Origin: Sphingomonas koreensis
Lineage (GTDB): Bacteria > Pseudomonadota > Alphaproteobacteria > Sphingomonadales > Sphingomonadaceae
DNA length: 64,000 bases
Direction: 5' to 3'
Assembly (NCBI RefSeq): GCF_002797435.1
Contig: NZ_PGEN01000001.1
Span: forward strand, 682,001-746,000
The position numbers were made by a program, and so were the translations under genes. The notes under the pieces were generated by a model. That model was given only the letters and a program-made list of their open reading frames with translations, did not search any database and was not told the origin of the DNA. Positions 36,800 to 45,547 of the stretch are shown piece after piece; positions within the stretch are counted from its first letter, which is position 1, and each line of letters starts with the position of its first letter.

Positions 36800-39205
36800 T
36801 CAGGACGGGTTGAGCGTGGTGCGCGAAGCCGCCGCCTTATCCACCGCGGCGCGGCTGTAGAGCAAGGGGAGCATGTAGCCTGCGATCCACGAGCCATACT
36901 GGTCGCGATAGTGCGGCGAGCGCGGGTCGATCGACTGGCCGGGGAGGATCAGGATGCGCGAATTGTCCCACGCGCCGACGTCGATCACCTGCTGGTAGCT
37001 CGAGCCGCCGCCGACATTCCAGCCTGGCCCCGAGCCGAGCCAGCGCGCCATGACGGTGAAGCCGTCGCCGCCCGACCCCTGCCCCTCGATCGCCGGAAAC
37101 GCTTTCGCAATGGCCGGGATGGCCGAGAGCGGGTGGCGCAGCTTGACCTGGTGCAGATTGCCCCAGCGCCACGCGGCGGGATCGGGGCCGAGCAATTGCT
37201 GCGCCGAGGCCCAGCCCGCAGCGAGCGCAGCGTCGAGGATCGCATCGCGCGTGCCCTTCGGATCGGCGCCGAGGCGGGCATCGGGCTTCGCCAGCAGCCC
37301 GAGCAGGACCGAGGGCGAGATTTCGGTGACGAGGTTCTTCGCACGCTCGGGCACGATCGCCGCGAGCATGCGTTTGGAGAGGTCGCGCCAGACGATCTCG
37401 AACAGCGCGGCGGGACCGCTGTCCGCGTCGAGATGCGCGTTCCAGCCGCGGAGCAGATCGACCGCGGGTTTCACCGCGGCGGAGGGGTTGGCCGGGAGTT
37501 GGGCGACGAACTGCTGCGCCGGCCTGGACAGCGTGTCGTGCTGGAGTGCGACGCTGTCGGCGATGCTGTGCCTGGGCTGCGATGCGAGAACCTCGGCGCA
37601 GCGGTCGTAGCGATAGGGCTCGCGGAACGAGAAGGCCGGGATGCGGTCGCGCGGCCAGTCGGCGGGCAGGTTGTTCTGGTTAGCGGAGGCGAACCAGCCC
37701 TTCTTGGGGTTGTACTCGCTGGGCAGCGCGGAGAAGTTGCGCATGCCGGTCCAGTCATGGCTGCCGTCGCCCGGCACGGGGAGCAGGCCGTCGCCCGCCT
37801 TGCGCTGCGGCACGAAGCCGATCACCTGCCAGCCCGTGTTGCCGTCGATATCGGCATAGTGGAAGTTGGTCGGCGACGGGTGAAGCGCGAACGCCTTGCG
37901 CAGGCTCACCCAGTCCTTCGACAGGTTGATCGCGATCATCGCGAAGCAATCGGCCGAGCCGGGCTGCATCGCGACGGTGGTGAGGACGCTGGCGCGGCGG
38001 CGGGCGGGATCGTGGGCGATCACCGGGCCCTGCACGGCGTAGCGATGCGTGACCGTTTCGGCAGCGCCGCCCTTGACGGGAATCGTCTCGGTGACGGTCT
38101 CGAACCGCTTCCAGCTGCCATTGTGGCGATATTGTTCGGGGTCCGCAGGGTTGAGTTCGAGGATGAACAGGTCGCTCTGGTCGATATGGAAATTGGTGCG
38201 GCCGAAGGCGAAGCGGTCGGTATGGCCCTGCATGATGCCGGGAAGGCCGGGCGATCCGCCGCCGATCACATCGAGGCCGGGCGCGGTCAAGTGCGCGACG
38301 TGGCGCGGGCTGAACCCGCCGATGCCGAGATGCGGATCGTTGGCGAGGATCGGGCGCCCGGTGGCGCTGCGCGAGGGCGCGACGGTCCAGGCGTTGCTGC
38401 CGGCATTGTTGCGCTCGGCCGAGACGGCGTGATCGAGCGAGGAGACGCGCGCGGCGGGCGCGGCCGGATCGGCGGCGGGCGGCGGGCCGCCAAAGGGCAG
38501 CCGCCCGATGCGCAGCACGCCGAGATCGGCATCGGTGACCGCGGCGGCGTCGAGGCCCTGCGGCACGGTCATCGTCCAGGCCGGGCGCAGCGGCGCGACC
38601 ACCGCGTCGAGATCGAGCAGGCCCAAGGCGGCGAGCTGAGCGCGGCGGACGCTGTCGTCGGTATTGCCCTCCGACGCCTCGCGCTGGCGCACCAGATCCT
38701 CGAAATCCCATTTGAGCGGGGCGATGCCGAGGATGCCGTACTCGAGCGGAAGCTGGGTCGGGTCGGCGGTCACCTCGTCGATGCGCGCATTGATACCGGC
38801 GACATAGGCGCGGGCGCAGGCGATCACATCGGCCGGGACGCGCGCCAGCTCGGCATCGAGATCGCCGCGATAGCGGAACAGGCGCGCGACGCCGTCATGC
38901 CGGGCGAATTTGGGGCCGAACGCCTCGGCGAGGCGGCCGAGATCGCGGCGATGGGACAGGTCGATCTGGAACAGCCGGTCGCGCGCGACGACATAGCCCT
39001 GACCGAAGAACGCGTCGGGGATGGTCGCGGCGCGGATATGCGGGATGCCGAACTGGTCGTCGACGATCTCGATGGGGGCGGAAGGCCCAGCCACGGTCCG
39101 GGTGCCTCCCACGATCACCGGGGCGAACCGCAGCGGCGCGCCGGCCGCGGGAAGTGCCGCCAGCGCGGCGGTCGAGCCCAACAGAAAGCAACGTCGGTTG
39201 AGCAT
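36800..39205 (-). CDS. penicillin acylase family (Ntn-hydrolase) protein
   Basis: An 801-residue precursor. The N-terminus (LNRRCFLLGSTAALAAL) looks like a twin-arginine or Sec signal. The alpha-chain start has GIPHIRAATIPDAFFGQGYV. The autocatalytic cleavage Ser is in NNAGSNAWTVA, preceded by a spacer, and RPILANDPHLG follows. Members hydrolyse amides such as acyl-homoserine lactones, cephalosporins or penicillins; the substrate here is unknown. ATG 39205 is preferred over the TTG two codons earlier because GGGGGAAC precedes it at good spacing. Confidence 0.92.
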   Translation of the reverse strand: MLNRRCFLLGSTAALAALPAAGAPLRFAPVIVGGTRTVAGPSAPIEIVDDQFGIPHIRAATIPDAFFGQGYVVARDRLFQIDLSHRRDLGRLAEAFGPKFARHDGVARLFRYRGDLDAELARVPADVIACARAYVAGINARIDEVTADPTQLPLEYGILGIAPLKWDFEDLVRQREASEGNTDDSVRRAQLAALGLLDLDAVVAPLRPAWTMTVPQGLDAAAVTDADLGVLRIGRLPFGGPPPAADPAAPAARVSSLDHAVSAERNNAGSNAWTVAPSRSATGRPILANDPHLGIGGFSPRHVAHLTAPGLDVIGGGSPGLPGIMQGHTDRFAFGRTNFHIDQSDLFILELNPADPEQYRHNGSWKRFETVTETIPVKGGAAETVTHRYAVQGPVIAHDPARRRASVLTTVAMQPGSADCFAMIAINLSKDWVSLRKAFALHPSPTNFHYADIDGNTGWQVIGFVPQRKAGDGLLPVPGDGSHDWTGMRNFSALPSEYNPKKGWFASANQNNLPADWPRDRIPAFSFREPYRYDRCAEVLASQPRHSIADSVALQHDTLSRPAQQFVAQLPANPSAAVKPAVDLLRGWNAHLDADSGPAALFEIVWRDLSKRMLAAIVPERAKNLVTEISPSVLLGLLAKPDARLGADPKGTRDAILDAALAAGWASAQQLLGPDPAAWRWGNLHQVKLRHPLSAIPAIAKAFPAIEGQGSGGDGFTVMARWLGSGPGWNVGGGSSYQQVIDVGAWDNSRILILPGQSIDPRSPHYRDQYGSWIAGYMLPLLYSRAAVDKAAASRTTLNPS

Positions 39206-39314
39206 CGGCAAGTTCCCCCAAGTGTCGGCATGAGGGCGAAAACTGGCCTTGCTCCGGAGGGGTGTCCATGGCTCAGGCGTTGGAGGCCAATAGACCGGGG
39301 TTATGGGTACGAGG

Positions 39315-39701
39315 TCATTCGCGCTGCGCTTCGGGGCGAGTCTGCTGCGCGGCGAGCAGCGCCTCGATCCGGTCGAGACGCGCGAGGATCAGCTCCTGCT
39401 CCTCATGGGTGAAGGCATCGCGATTCTCGTTGAGCCGGTCGATCAGCCGGACGACGATCATCGGCGCGACCCCGAAGATCGAGATATGCATCAGCGCCAA
39501 TGCCAGCACCCGCCCACCCGCGGTCTTGGGCGAGATGTCGCCATAGCCGGTCGAGGTCGCATTGGTTCCGGCCCAGTAGACGCTGTCGAGGAACGGCGCG
39601 CTTTCGAGATACATGAACAACGCTGCCGCGGCGAGCACCAGCACCAGATACGCCGCCGCCAGCTCGCGCAGCGTATCGGTCGCCGCCTTGAGGTTGCGCA
39701 T
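39315..39701 (-). CDS. two-helix potassium channel protein
   Basis: A 128-residue membrane protein. One helix (AAYLVLVLAAAALFMYLES) is followed by a pore loop with the selectivity filter NATSTGYGDISP, a second helix (LALALMHISIFGVAPMIVV) and a cytoplasmic coiled-coil-like tail (EEQELILARLDRIEALLAAQ). It probably forms tetramers. It starts 5 bp after the distal stop of the synthetase-like gene, so it belongs to the same operon. Confidence 0.9.
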   Translation of the reverse strand: MRNLKAATDTLRELAAAYLVLVLAAAALFMYLESAPFLDSVYWAGTNATSTGYGDISPKTAGGRVLALALMHISIFGVAPMIVVRLIDRLNENRDAFTHEEQELILARLDRIEALLAAQQTRPEAQRE

Positions 39702-39706
39702 TTCTC

Positions 39707-40852
39707 CTACCCCCTGATGACATGTGGAACGAAGCGCGCGCGGTTGCCCGTGATCAGCCCGTCCTCGCGGATCCCCATCCCCGCCGCGGCGCCGTCCACC
39801 ACCCAGCAGCCGAGCACCGGTTAGCCGTTGCCGAAATCGCGCATCGGATAGAGTTCCTGATACATGGTCAGCCCGTCGCGATATTCGCCCAGCGAGCGCG
39901 CCAGCGTCTCGCCGTGCCGGACCACCTCGATATTCGCGCCTTCGCGCGCGAGGAACGGCTTGGCGACATAGCTGTCGCCGATCCGCTCGCGGACCACCGA
40001 GGCGGCGAGAAGATTGGGGTGGCCCGGGAACATCGCCCAAAGCACCTGCAGGATCGCCTTGTTGCTCCACAGCATCTTCCAGATCGGCTCGATCCAGAAG
40101 GTGGTCGGCAGGTGGCGGATGACGTCCTGCGCATAGCTTTCGCGGACGATCCATTCCCATGGGTAGAGCTTGAAGATCGCCGAGATCAGCTGGTCCTCCC
40201 GATCGACGATCCGGCCCTTCGCATCGACGCCGATATCGTCGATCAGCACCGCATGCGTCTCAAGCCCCGCCTGCGAAGCGAGGTCGCGCATATAGGTGGT
40301 GGTGATCGTATCCTCATGCGCCGCGTCGGCGACATGGGTGAACCACACGCGCTGGCCGGGCAGGCGCGAGCGGATCGCGGCCCAGCGGCCGATCAGCTTC
40401 TCGTGCAGGCTGTTATACTGGTCGAGCTCGGGGAAGCAGGCTTCCTTCCAGTCCCATTGCACCACCGCCGCTTCGAGCATCGAGGTCGGCGTGTCGCAGT
40501 TGAACTCGAACAGCTTGGGATCGCCATCGCCGGTATAGCCGAAGTCGAACCGGCCATAGTTGAGCGCGGGCGGCTCGTCCTTCCACGCGGCACGGATCGC
40601 CTTGTGGCAGTAATCGGGGATGCCGAACTGCTCGAGCACGTCCGAATGGCCGACGATCCAGTCGCCCGCCTCGAGGAAGAGCTGGTAGACCGCCTCGCTC
40701 GCTTCCTCGAACCGCTCGATCTCATCGAGCGTGAAGGAATAATAGGCGCTTTCGTCCCAATAGGGGCCGTCGGCGTCGCTGTGCCAGATCAGCCCCTGTT
40801 CCTCGACGGCGCCCTGCCAATTGTCGCGCGGGGCGATCGTGTGTCGTTGCAT
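39707..40852 (-). pseudogene. glutathionylspermidine synthase-like ATP-grasp ligase (YgiC/YjfC type) with premature stop
   Basis: The full frame is 381 codons, matching YgiC/YjfC length, but TAA at 39821-39823 stops translation after residue 343. The remaining 37 codons still encode a recognisable C-terminus (GCWVVDGAAAGMGIRED then RFVPHVIRG). Upstream blocks are intact: GRFDFGYTGDGDPKLFEFNC, and later VAKPFLAREGANIEV. By comparison with the E. coli YgiC ending, the stop stands at a Tyr position (TAC/TAT to TAA). The lost tail includes the ATP-grasp end, so activity is doubtful. Confidence 0.85.
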
Positions 40853-40856
40853 CCGG

Positions 40857-41276
40857 TCAGGACCGCCCGCCGCCGAAGCTGCGTCCGCTCGACCCGAAGC
40901 CGCCGCGCGACACCGCCGCCGATCGGGTCATGCGCGTGCTCGCGGGCGCCGGACCATAGTTGGCGCCGGGGCGCGGCTGATAGGAGCCGTAGCCGGCGTA
41001 CCGCTTGTCCCGGATCGAATCCCCATAATAGGGAACCGCCGAGCTGCGCCCGAGATAATACCAGAGGAAGGCGTTCGAGCCGCCACCCCCGCCGCCGGAA
41101 TAGTAGTTGCGCTCGCCGCAGCGGTCGTCATCGACACGCTTGCCCTCCTGATCGACGCAGATCGCGGTGTCGCCCGAGGCGTAGACATCCTCGTTCCAGT
41201 CGTCGCCGCCCGAACAGCCCGGCAGCGCCAGCAGCGTAGCCGCCATCGCGGTCGTCACGGTCAGTTGCTTCTTCAT
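40857..41276 (-). CDS. Gly/Ser-rich lipoprotein, DUF1190-like (YgiB/YjfM position)
   Basis: A 139-residue lipoprotein: MKKQLTVTTAMAATLLALPG then the lipobox Cys (LPGCSGG). After that CVDQEGKRVDDDRC and a Gly/Tyr/Ser-rich low-complexity tail. It sits 4 bp before the glutathionylspermidine-synthase-like gene. That is where E. coli has the DUF1190 genes ygiB and yjfM, and the tail composition agrees. Family membership is inferred mainly from context. Confidence 0.72.
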   Translation of the reverse strand: MKKQLTVTTAMAATLLALPGCSGGDDWNEDVYASGDTAICVDQEGKRVDDDRCGERNYYSGGGGGGSNAFLWYYLGRSSAVPYYGDSIRDKRYAGYGSYQPRPGANYGPAPASTRMTRSAAVSRGGFGSSGRSFGGGRS

Positions 41277-41298
41277 GACCTCTCTCCTCGCCGGCCGT

Positions 41299-41706
41299 TC
41301 AGGGGACCATGCACGCTGCCTGGAGGATACCGATGCCGAGCCCCATGCCGCCGACGAAGATGCCGGAAGCGACGCAGTTCTCGGCGATCTTGTCCGAGAT
41401 CGACTTGAACAGAAGCCGCGAGATGACGAAGAAGACCACGAGCTGAACGATCGCGGCGACACCGCCCCACAGCAGCATGTCGGGAATGCTCACCGAATTG
41501 CCGATCACGATCGCGACGGGAATGGCGAAGCCGAGAAAGGTGCCGGTCAGCTGGGTCGCGGCGGCGCTGTTCCCTTCGCGGATCAGCTTGAACTCGCGAT
41601 GCGGCGTGACCGTCACATAGATCAGCAGGAACGCGACGGCGAGCGCCACCGCCGCGGCGAAATAGGCCAGGAAATGCGGCACCGTGGCGATGAAATACTG
41701 GAACAT
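41299..41706 (-). CDS. DUF350 membrane protein (YjfL-like)
   Basis: A 135-residue protein with four hydrophobic helices, including HFLAYFAAAVALAVAFLLIY and LWGGVAAIVQLVVFFVIS, and the family-typical NSAAATQLTGTFLGFAIPVA. DUF350 genes accompany DUF1190 and glutathionylspermidine-synthase-like genes in many proteobacteria. It is the first gene of the operon, 22 bp before the lipoprotein. Function is unknown; a membrane stress role has been suggested for such clusters. Confidence 0.88.
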   Translation of the reverse strand: MFQYFIATVPHFLAYFAAAVALAVAFLLIYVTVTPHREFKLIREGNSAAATQLTGTFLGFAIPVAIVIGNSVSIPDMLLWGGVAAIVQLVVFFVISRLLFKSISDKIAENCVASGIFVGGMGLGIGILQAACMVP

Positions 41707-41799
41707 GCTTCCCCCTCCCCCGTCGCGCGGCGAGCGCCGCGGCGGCGCCTGTCTATCAAGCGTTTTGCAGCCGGGGAAGCAGGGACTTAGCGCCCGCTG

Positions 41800-42252
<453 letters not shown>

Positions 42253-42282
42253 TCAACAGGATCGCGAGCCCGGGACGGCGAA

Positions 42283-42328
42283 CGATTTCGATCCAGCAGC
42301 CGGCGGAATCCCCTCCGCCCCGAAATCG
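42283..42328 (+). other. nested inverted repeats in the pyk leader
   Basis: CGATTTCG (42283-42290) pairs with CGAAATCG (42321-42328), and inside it GGCGGA (42302-42307) pairs with TCCGCC (42314-42319). The structure ends 18 bases before the pyk ATG, just ahead of the ribosome site. It could be a leader hairpin or an operator. The rest of the 172-bp divergent spacer shows no clear promoter. Confidence 0.4.
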
Positions 42329-42346
42329 AGTGAGGAGACAAGAACG

Positions 42347-43798
42347 ATGTCGAAGGCGATCCATCCGCGCTCGCGCAAGGTGCGCATCCTGGCGACGCTC
42401 GGCCCTGCCAGCAATTCGCCCGAGATGATCGCCGCGCTCCATGCCGCGGGCGCCGACGCCTTCCGCATCAACATGAGCCATGGCGACCAGGAATCGAAGA
42501 TTCCGGTGATCGCGGCGATCCGCGAGTTGGAGAAGACGACCGGGCGCCCGTCCACGATCCTGGCCGATCTTCAGGGGCCCAAGCTGCGCGTCGGCAAGTT
42601 CGCCGAGGGCAAGGTGCTGCTGGAAACCGGTGCCACCTTCCGCCTCGACCGCGACCCGACGCCGGGCGATGCGACCCGCGTCGAGCTGCCGCACCGCGAG
42701 ATTTTCGAGGCGGTGACGGAGGGCGCGCGCCTGCTGCTCGACGACGGCAAGATGGTGCTGCGCGTGACGGGCTATGGCGATGGCTGGATCGACACGCGGG
42801 TCGAGGTCGGCGGCGCGCTGTCAAACTCCAAGGGCCTCAACGTCCCCGACATGATCCTGCCGCTGGCGGCGCTGACCGAGAAGGACCGCAGCGACCTGGC
42901 GTTCGCAGTGGAGCAGAAGGTCGACTGGATCGCCCTGTCCTTCGTCCAGCGGCCCGAGGATCTGGCCGAGGCACGCCGGCTGATCGGCGGCGGCGCAGCC
43001 CTGCTCGCCAAGATCGAGAAGCCGAGCGCGGTGACGCGGTTGGAGGAGATCGTCGAGGCATGCGACGGCGTGATGGTCGCGCGCGGCGACCTGGGCGTCG
43101 AACTGCCGCCGCAGAACGTGCCGCCGATGCAGAAGCGCATCGTCGAGACCGCGCGGCGCCTCGGCCGCCCGGTGATCGTCGCGACGCAGATGCTCGAATC
43201 GATGATCACCTCGCCCTCGCCCACCCGCGCGGAAGTCTCCGACGTCGCCACCGCGGTGTATGACGGCGCCGATGCGATCATGCTGTCGGCCGAGAGCGCC
43301 GCGGGCCAGTGGCCGATCGAATCGGTGACGATGATGGACGCGATCGCGGATTCGGTGGAGCGCGACCCGGCGCATGGCGACCGCGTCCACTTCACCGTCA
43401 CCCGCCCCGATCCCACCACCGCCGACGCGCTGGCCGAGGCGGCCAAGTCGATTGCGGCGACGGTATCGGCCACCGCGATCATCTGTTTCACCATGTCCGG
43501 ATCGACCGCGCGCCGCATCGCGCGCGAGCGGCCGTCGGTGCCGATCCTGGTGCTGACGCCCAAGATCGAGACTGCGCGCCGCATGGGCCTGCTGTGGGGC
43601 ACCCATGCCGTGCACACCAAGGACGTCGATTCGTTCGAGGACATGGTCGCCAAGGCCAAGCGCATGGCGCTGCGCCAGGGCATCGCCAAGGCGGGCGACC
43701 GGGTGATCGTGTGCGCAGGCGTTCCGTTCGGCACGCCGGGGTCGACCAACGTGCTGCACGTGGTGCGGATCCTGGGCGATGAGCTGAAGGGGCGCTGA
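42347..43798 (+). CDS. pyk: pyruvate kinase
   Basis: A 483-residue glycolytic enzyme converting PEP and ADP to pyruvate and ATP. It has RKVRILATLGPASNSPEMI, then RINMSHGD, DLQGPKLRVGKF, LLAKIEKPSAV, the ARGDLGVELP and MLSAESAAGQWPIE motifs, and a C-terminal allosteric domain. ATG 42347 follows GAGGAGA. A longer upstream frame was rejected because it lacks homology and a ribosome site. Confidence 0.97.
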   Translation: MSKAIHPRSRKVRILATLGPASNSPEMIAALHAAGADAFRINMSHGDQESKIPVIAAIRELEKTTGRPSTILADLQGPKLRVGKFAEGKVLLETGATFRLDRDPTPGDATRVELPHREIFEAVTEGARLLLDDGKMVLRVTGYGDGWIDTRVEVGGALSNSKGLNVPDMILPLAALTEKDRSDLAFAVEQKVDWIALSFVQRPEDLAEARRLIGGGAALLAKIEKPSAVTRLEEIVEACDGVMVARGDLGVELPPQNVPPMQKRIVETARRLGRPVIVATQMLESMITSPSPTRAEVSDVATAVYDGADAIMLSAESAAGQWPIESVTMMDAIADSVERDPAHGDRVHFTVTRPDPTTADALAEAAKSIAATVSATAIICFTMSGSTARRIARERPSVPILVLTPKIETARRMGLLWGTHAVHTKDVDSFEDMVAKAKRMALRQGIAKAGDRVIVCAGVPFGTPGSTNVLHVVRILGDELKGR

Positions 43799-43825
43799 GC
43801 GGTTCGCGGTAAGGGACTCCAGTCC

Positions 43826-43929
43826 GTCACCCCGGCCCTGTGCCGGGGCCCACGGCGCCGCGCCGACTGACCTTCACGCAATAGTGGATGGCCTGCCTCC
43901 GGTGGATCCCGGCACGAGGCCGGGATGAC
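43826..43929. repeat. paired palindromic (REP-like) element, copy 1
   Basis: The left arm GTCACCCCGGCCCTGTGCCG (from 43826) and an inverted right arm ending GGCCGGGATGAC (43929) flank about 50 bp. Each arm also folds on itself (CCCGGC/GCCGGG). It occupies the pyk-HAD gap and is closely similar to the element at 49826-49930. It may serve as a bidirectional terminator here, since the two genes converge. Confidence 0.78.
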
Positions 43930-43954
43930 GGCAGGCTATAAACTCACGGACGGA

Positions 43955-44572
43955 TCAGGCGGCCAGCAGGCCCGCTTCGACGATCTCGCGGCGGGTGGAC
44001 TCCACGTCCTTGAAATGCACCGAGCGGATGCCGAGCGCGCGAGCGGACAGTATGTTCGCCTCGTTGTCGTCGATGAACACCGCCTCGTGCGGCTCGAGCC
44101 CGAAGCGGGCGAGCGAGAGATGGTAGATGGCGGGATCGGGCTTCACCAGCTTCTCGTCGCCCGAAACCACGATATCGCGGAACCGATCGAACAGCCCCGT
44201 CCATTCCGCACGGAAGGGCGGGAAGAACTCGTGACTGAAATTGGTGATCGCGAACAGCGGCACGCCGGCCGAATCGAGATCGGCGACCAGATCGTGCATC
44301 CCGGGGACGGGGCCGCCGATGCTTTCGTTGAAGCGCGTCTTCCACGCTGCGATCAGATCGGCGTGCTGCGGATACAGCGCGGTCAGCTCCGCCGAGGTGT
44401 CGGCGAAGTCGCGGCCTTCGTCATGCTGGAAGTGCCACTCGATCGTGACGACTTCGTCCAGAAACGCCGCGAGCGCCTGATCGTCACCGATCAAGCGCTC
44501 GTAGAGAAAACGCGGGTGCCAGGTGAAAAGGACGTTGCCGATATCGAAGATAGCGGCGCGGACCCCTCCCAT
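43955..44572 (-). CDS. HAD-superfamily phosphatase
   Basis: A 205-residue HAD hydrolase. Motif I with the Asp nucleophile is AIFDIGNVLFTWHPR. Motif II Thr is in FAITNFSHEFF. Motif III Lys is in EKLVKPDPAIYHLSL. Motif IV is VFIDDNEANI. It resembles YihX-like or haloacid-dehalogenase-like phosphatases; the substrate is unknown. It lies 8 bp after rpmJ on the same strand. Confidence 0.9.
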   Translation of the reverse strand: MGGVRAAIFDIGNVLFTWHPRFLYERLIGDDQALAAFLDEVVTIEWHFQHDEGRDFADTSAELTALYPQHADLIAAWKTRFNESIGGPVPGMHDLVADLDSAGVPLFAITNFSHEFFPPFRAEWTGLFDRFRDIVVSGDEKLVKPDPAIYHLSLARFGLEPHEAVFIDDNEANILSARALGIRSVHFKDVESTRREIVEAGLLAA

Positions 44573-44580
44573 GGCGAACT

Positions 44581-44706
44581 TCAGCCCTGGCGGGCCTTGA
44601 AGCGGCGCTGCGTCTTGTTGATGACATAGACGCGACCGCGACGGCGGATCACGCGGTTGTCACGGTGGCGTCCCTTGAGCGACTTCAGGCTGTTCACGAT
44701 CTTCAT
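44581..44706 (-). CDS. rpmJ: 50S ribosomal protein L36 (41 aa)
   Basis: A 41-residue basic protein starting [19 protein letters not shown] and ending [16 protein letters not shown]. It is the Cys-less L36 form, lacking the zinc-binding Cys and His set, as is usual in alphaproteobacteria. It precedes the HAD phosphatase gene. The 204-bp space upstream (44707-44910) holds no further gene that I can support. Confidence 0.95.
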   Translation of the reverse strand: MKIVNSLKSLKGRHRDNRVIRRRGRVYVINKTQRRFKARQG

Positions 44707-44910
44707 GACCGGTCTCTTTGTTCTCGAATTGTGTGGCTGGTGCCGGAAAGAGGCGCCCGCCTAGAGGTGAAGCCCCTCGAAGTCAAGGCAAGGATGGCGG
44801 AAATCCGCGTTCCACGATGCGCCAAAGGGCTTGGCATCGGAACCCGTGCGGGCGTAACGATGTTGACCGCGTTAGGCCGTTCGTTGCGGACGGCAGGAGG
44901 AGTTTGTCCG

Positions 44911-45510
44911 ATGAAGACCCGCGTCCTGATCGCCGTCACCGCCATGGCCGCACTGGCGGCGGGCTGCTCCACCACCGGCGGCGGGCGCGCAGCGCCGGTC
45001 GAGGCGACCCGCTATCACCTGTCGCAGCCGATCCCGCCCGGGACGATCGGTATACAGGCAGACGCCGGGCAAGTCGCCGGGCCGGAGTTCAGCCTCTATA
45101 CCGGCGCAGTGATGCGCGAGATGGAGCGGCTGGGCTTCACCCCCGCCGCGACGGGCGGCAGCCCCGACTATCTCGCCGCGATCGGCTTTACCCGCACGGA
45201 TCGCGGCCAGGTCCGCACGCGCCCGCCGGTGACGATCGGGATCGGTGGCGGCAGCTTTGGCGGCAATGTCGGCGTGGGCGGCGGCGTGAGTACCGGCATC
45301 GGCGGCAAGACCCGCACCGTCTATGGCATGGAGTTGTCGGTGCAGATTCGCCGCCGCGGCGACAATACCGTGGTGTGGGAAGGCAAGGCGATCACCGAGA
45401 CGCTGAGCGGCGCGCCCGGCGCGCAGCCCAACGACGGCGCAGCCAGACTGGCCACTGCCCTGTTCAAGGAGTTTCCCGGCCAATCCGGCATCACCACCAC
45501 GGTGAAATAA
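44911..45510 (+). CDS. DUF4136-like lipoprotein
   Basis: A 199-residue protein with a lipobox (MAALAAGCSTTGGGR). A DUF4136-like body follows: MREMERLGFTPAATGGSPDY, a Gly-rich strand region (GIGGGSFGGNVGVGGGVSTG), then MELSVQIRRRGDNTVVWEGK. An AGGAGG site precedes the start. It is probably in the outer membrane. Function is unknown. The M14 peptidase gene follows after 37 bp. Confidence 0.82.
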   Translation: MKTRVLIAVTAMAALAAGCSTTGGGRAAPVEATRYHLSQPIPPGTIGIQADAGQVAGPEFSLYTGAVMREMERLGFTPAATGGSPDYLAAIGFTRTDRGQVRTRPPVTIGIGGGSFGGNVGVGGGVSTGIGGKTRTVYGMELSVQIRRRGDNTVVWEGKAITETLSGAPGAQPNDGAARLATALFKEFPGQSGITTTVK

Positions 45511-45547
45511 CCACCCTCTCCCTTCTCTCCAGACCAGCAACGGTGAC

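Noticed and set aside
36911..39412. 833-codon frame opposite the penicillin-acylase gene
   Set aside because: No domain or signal is visible, and it is low-complexity Arg/Gly/Glu. The acylase on the other strand is convincing.
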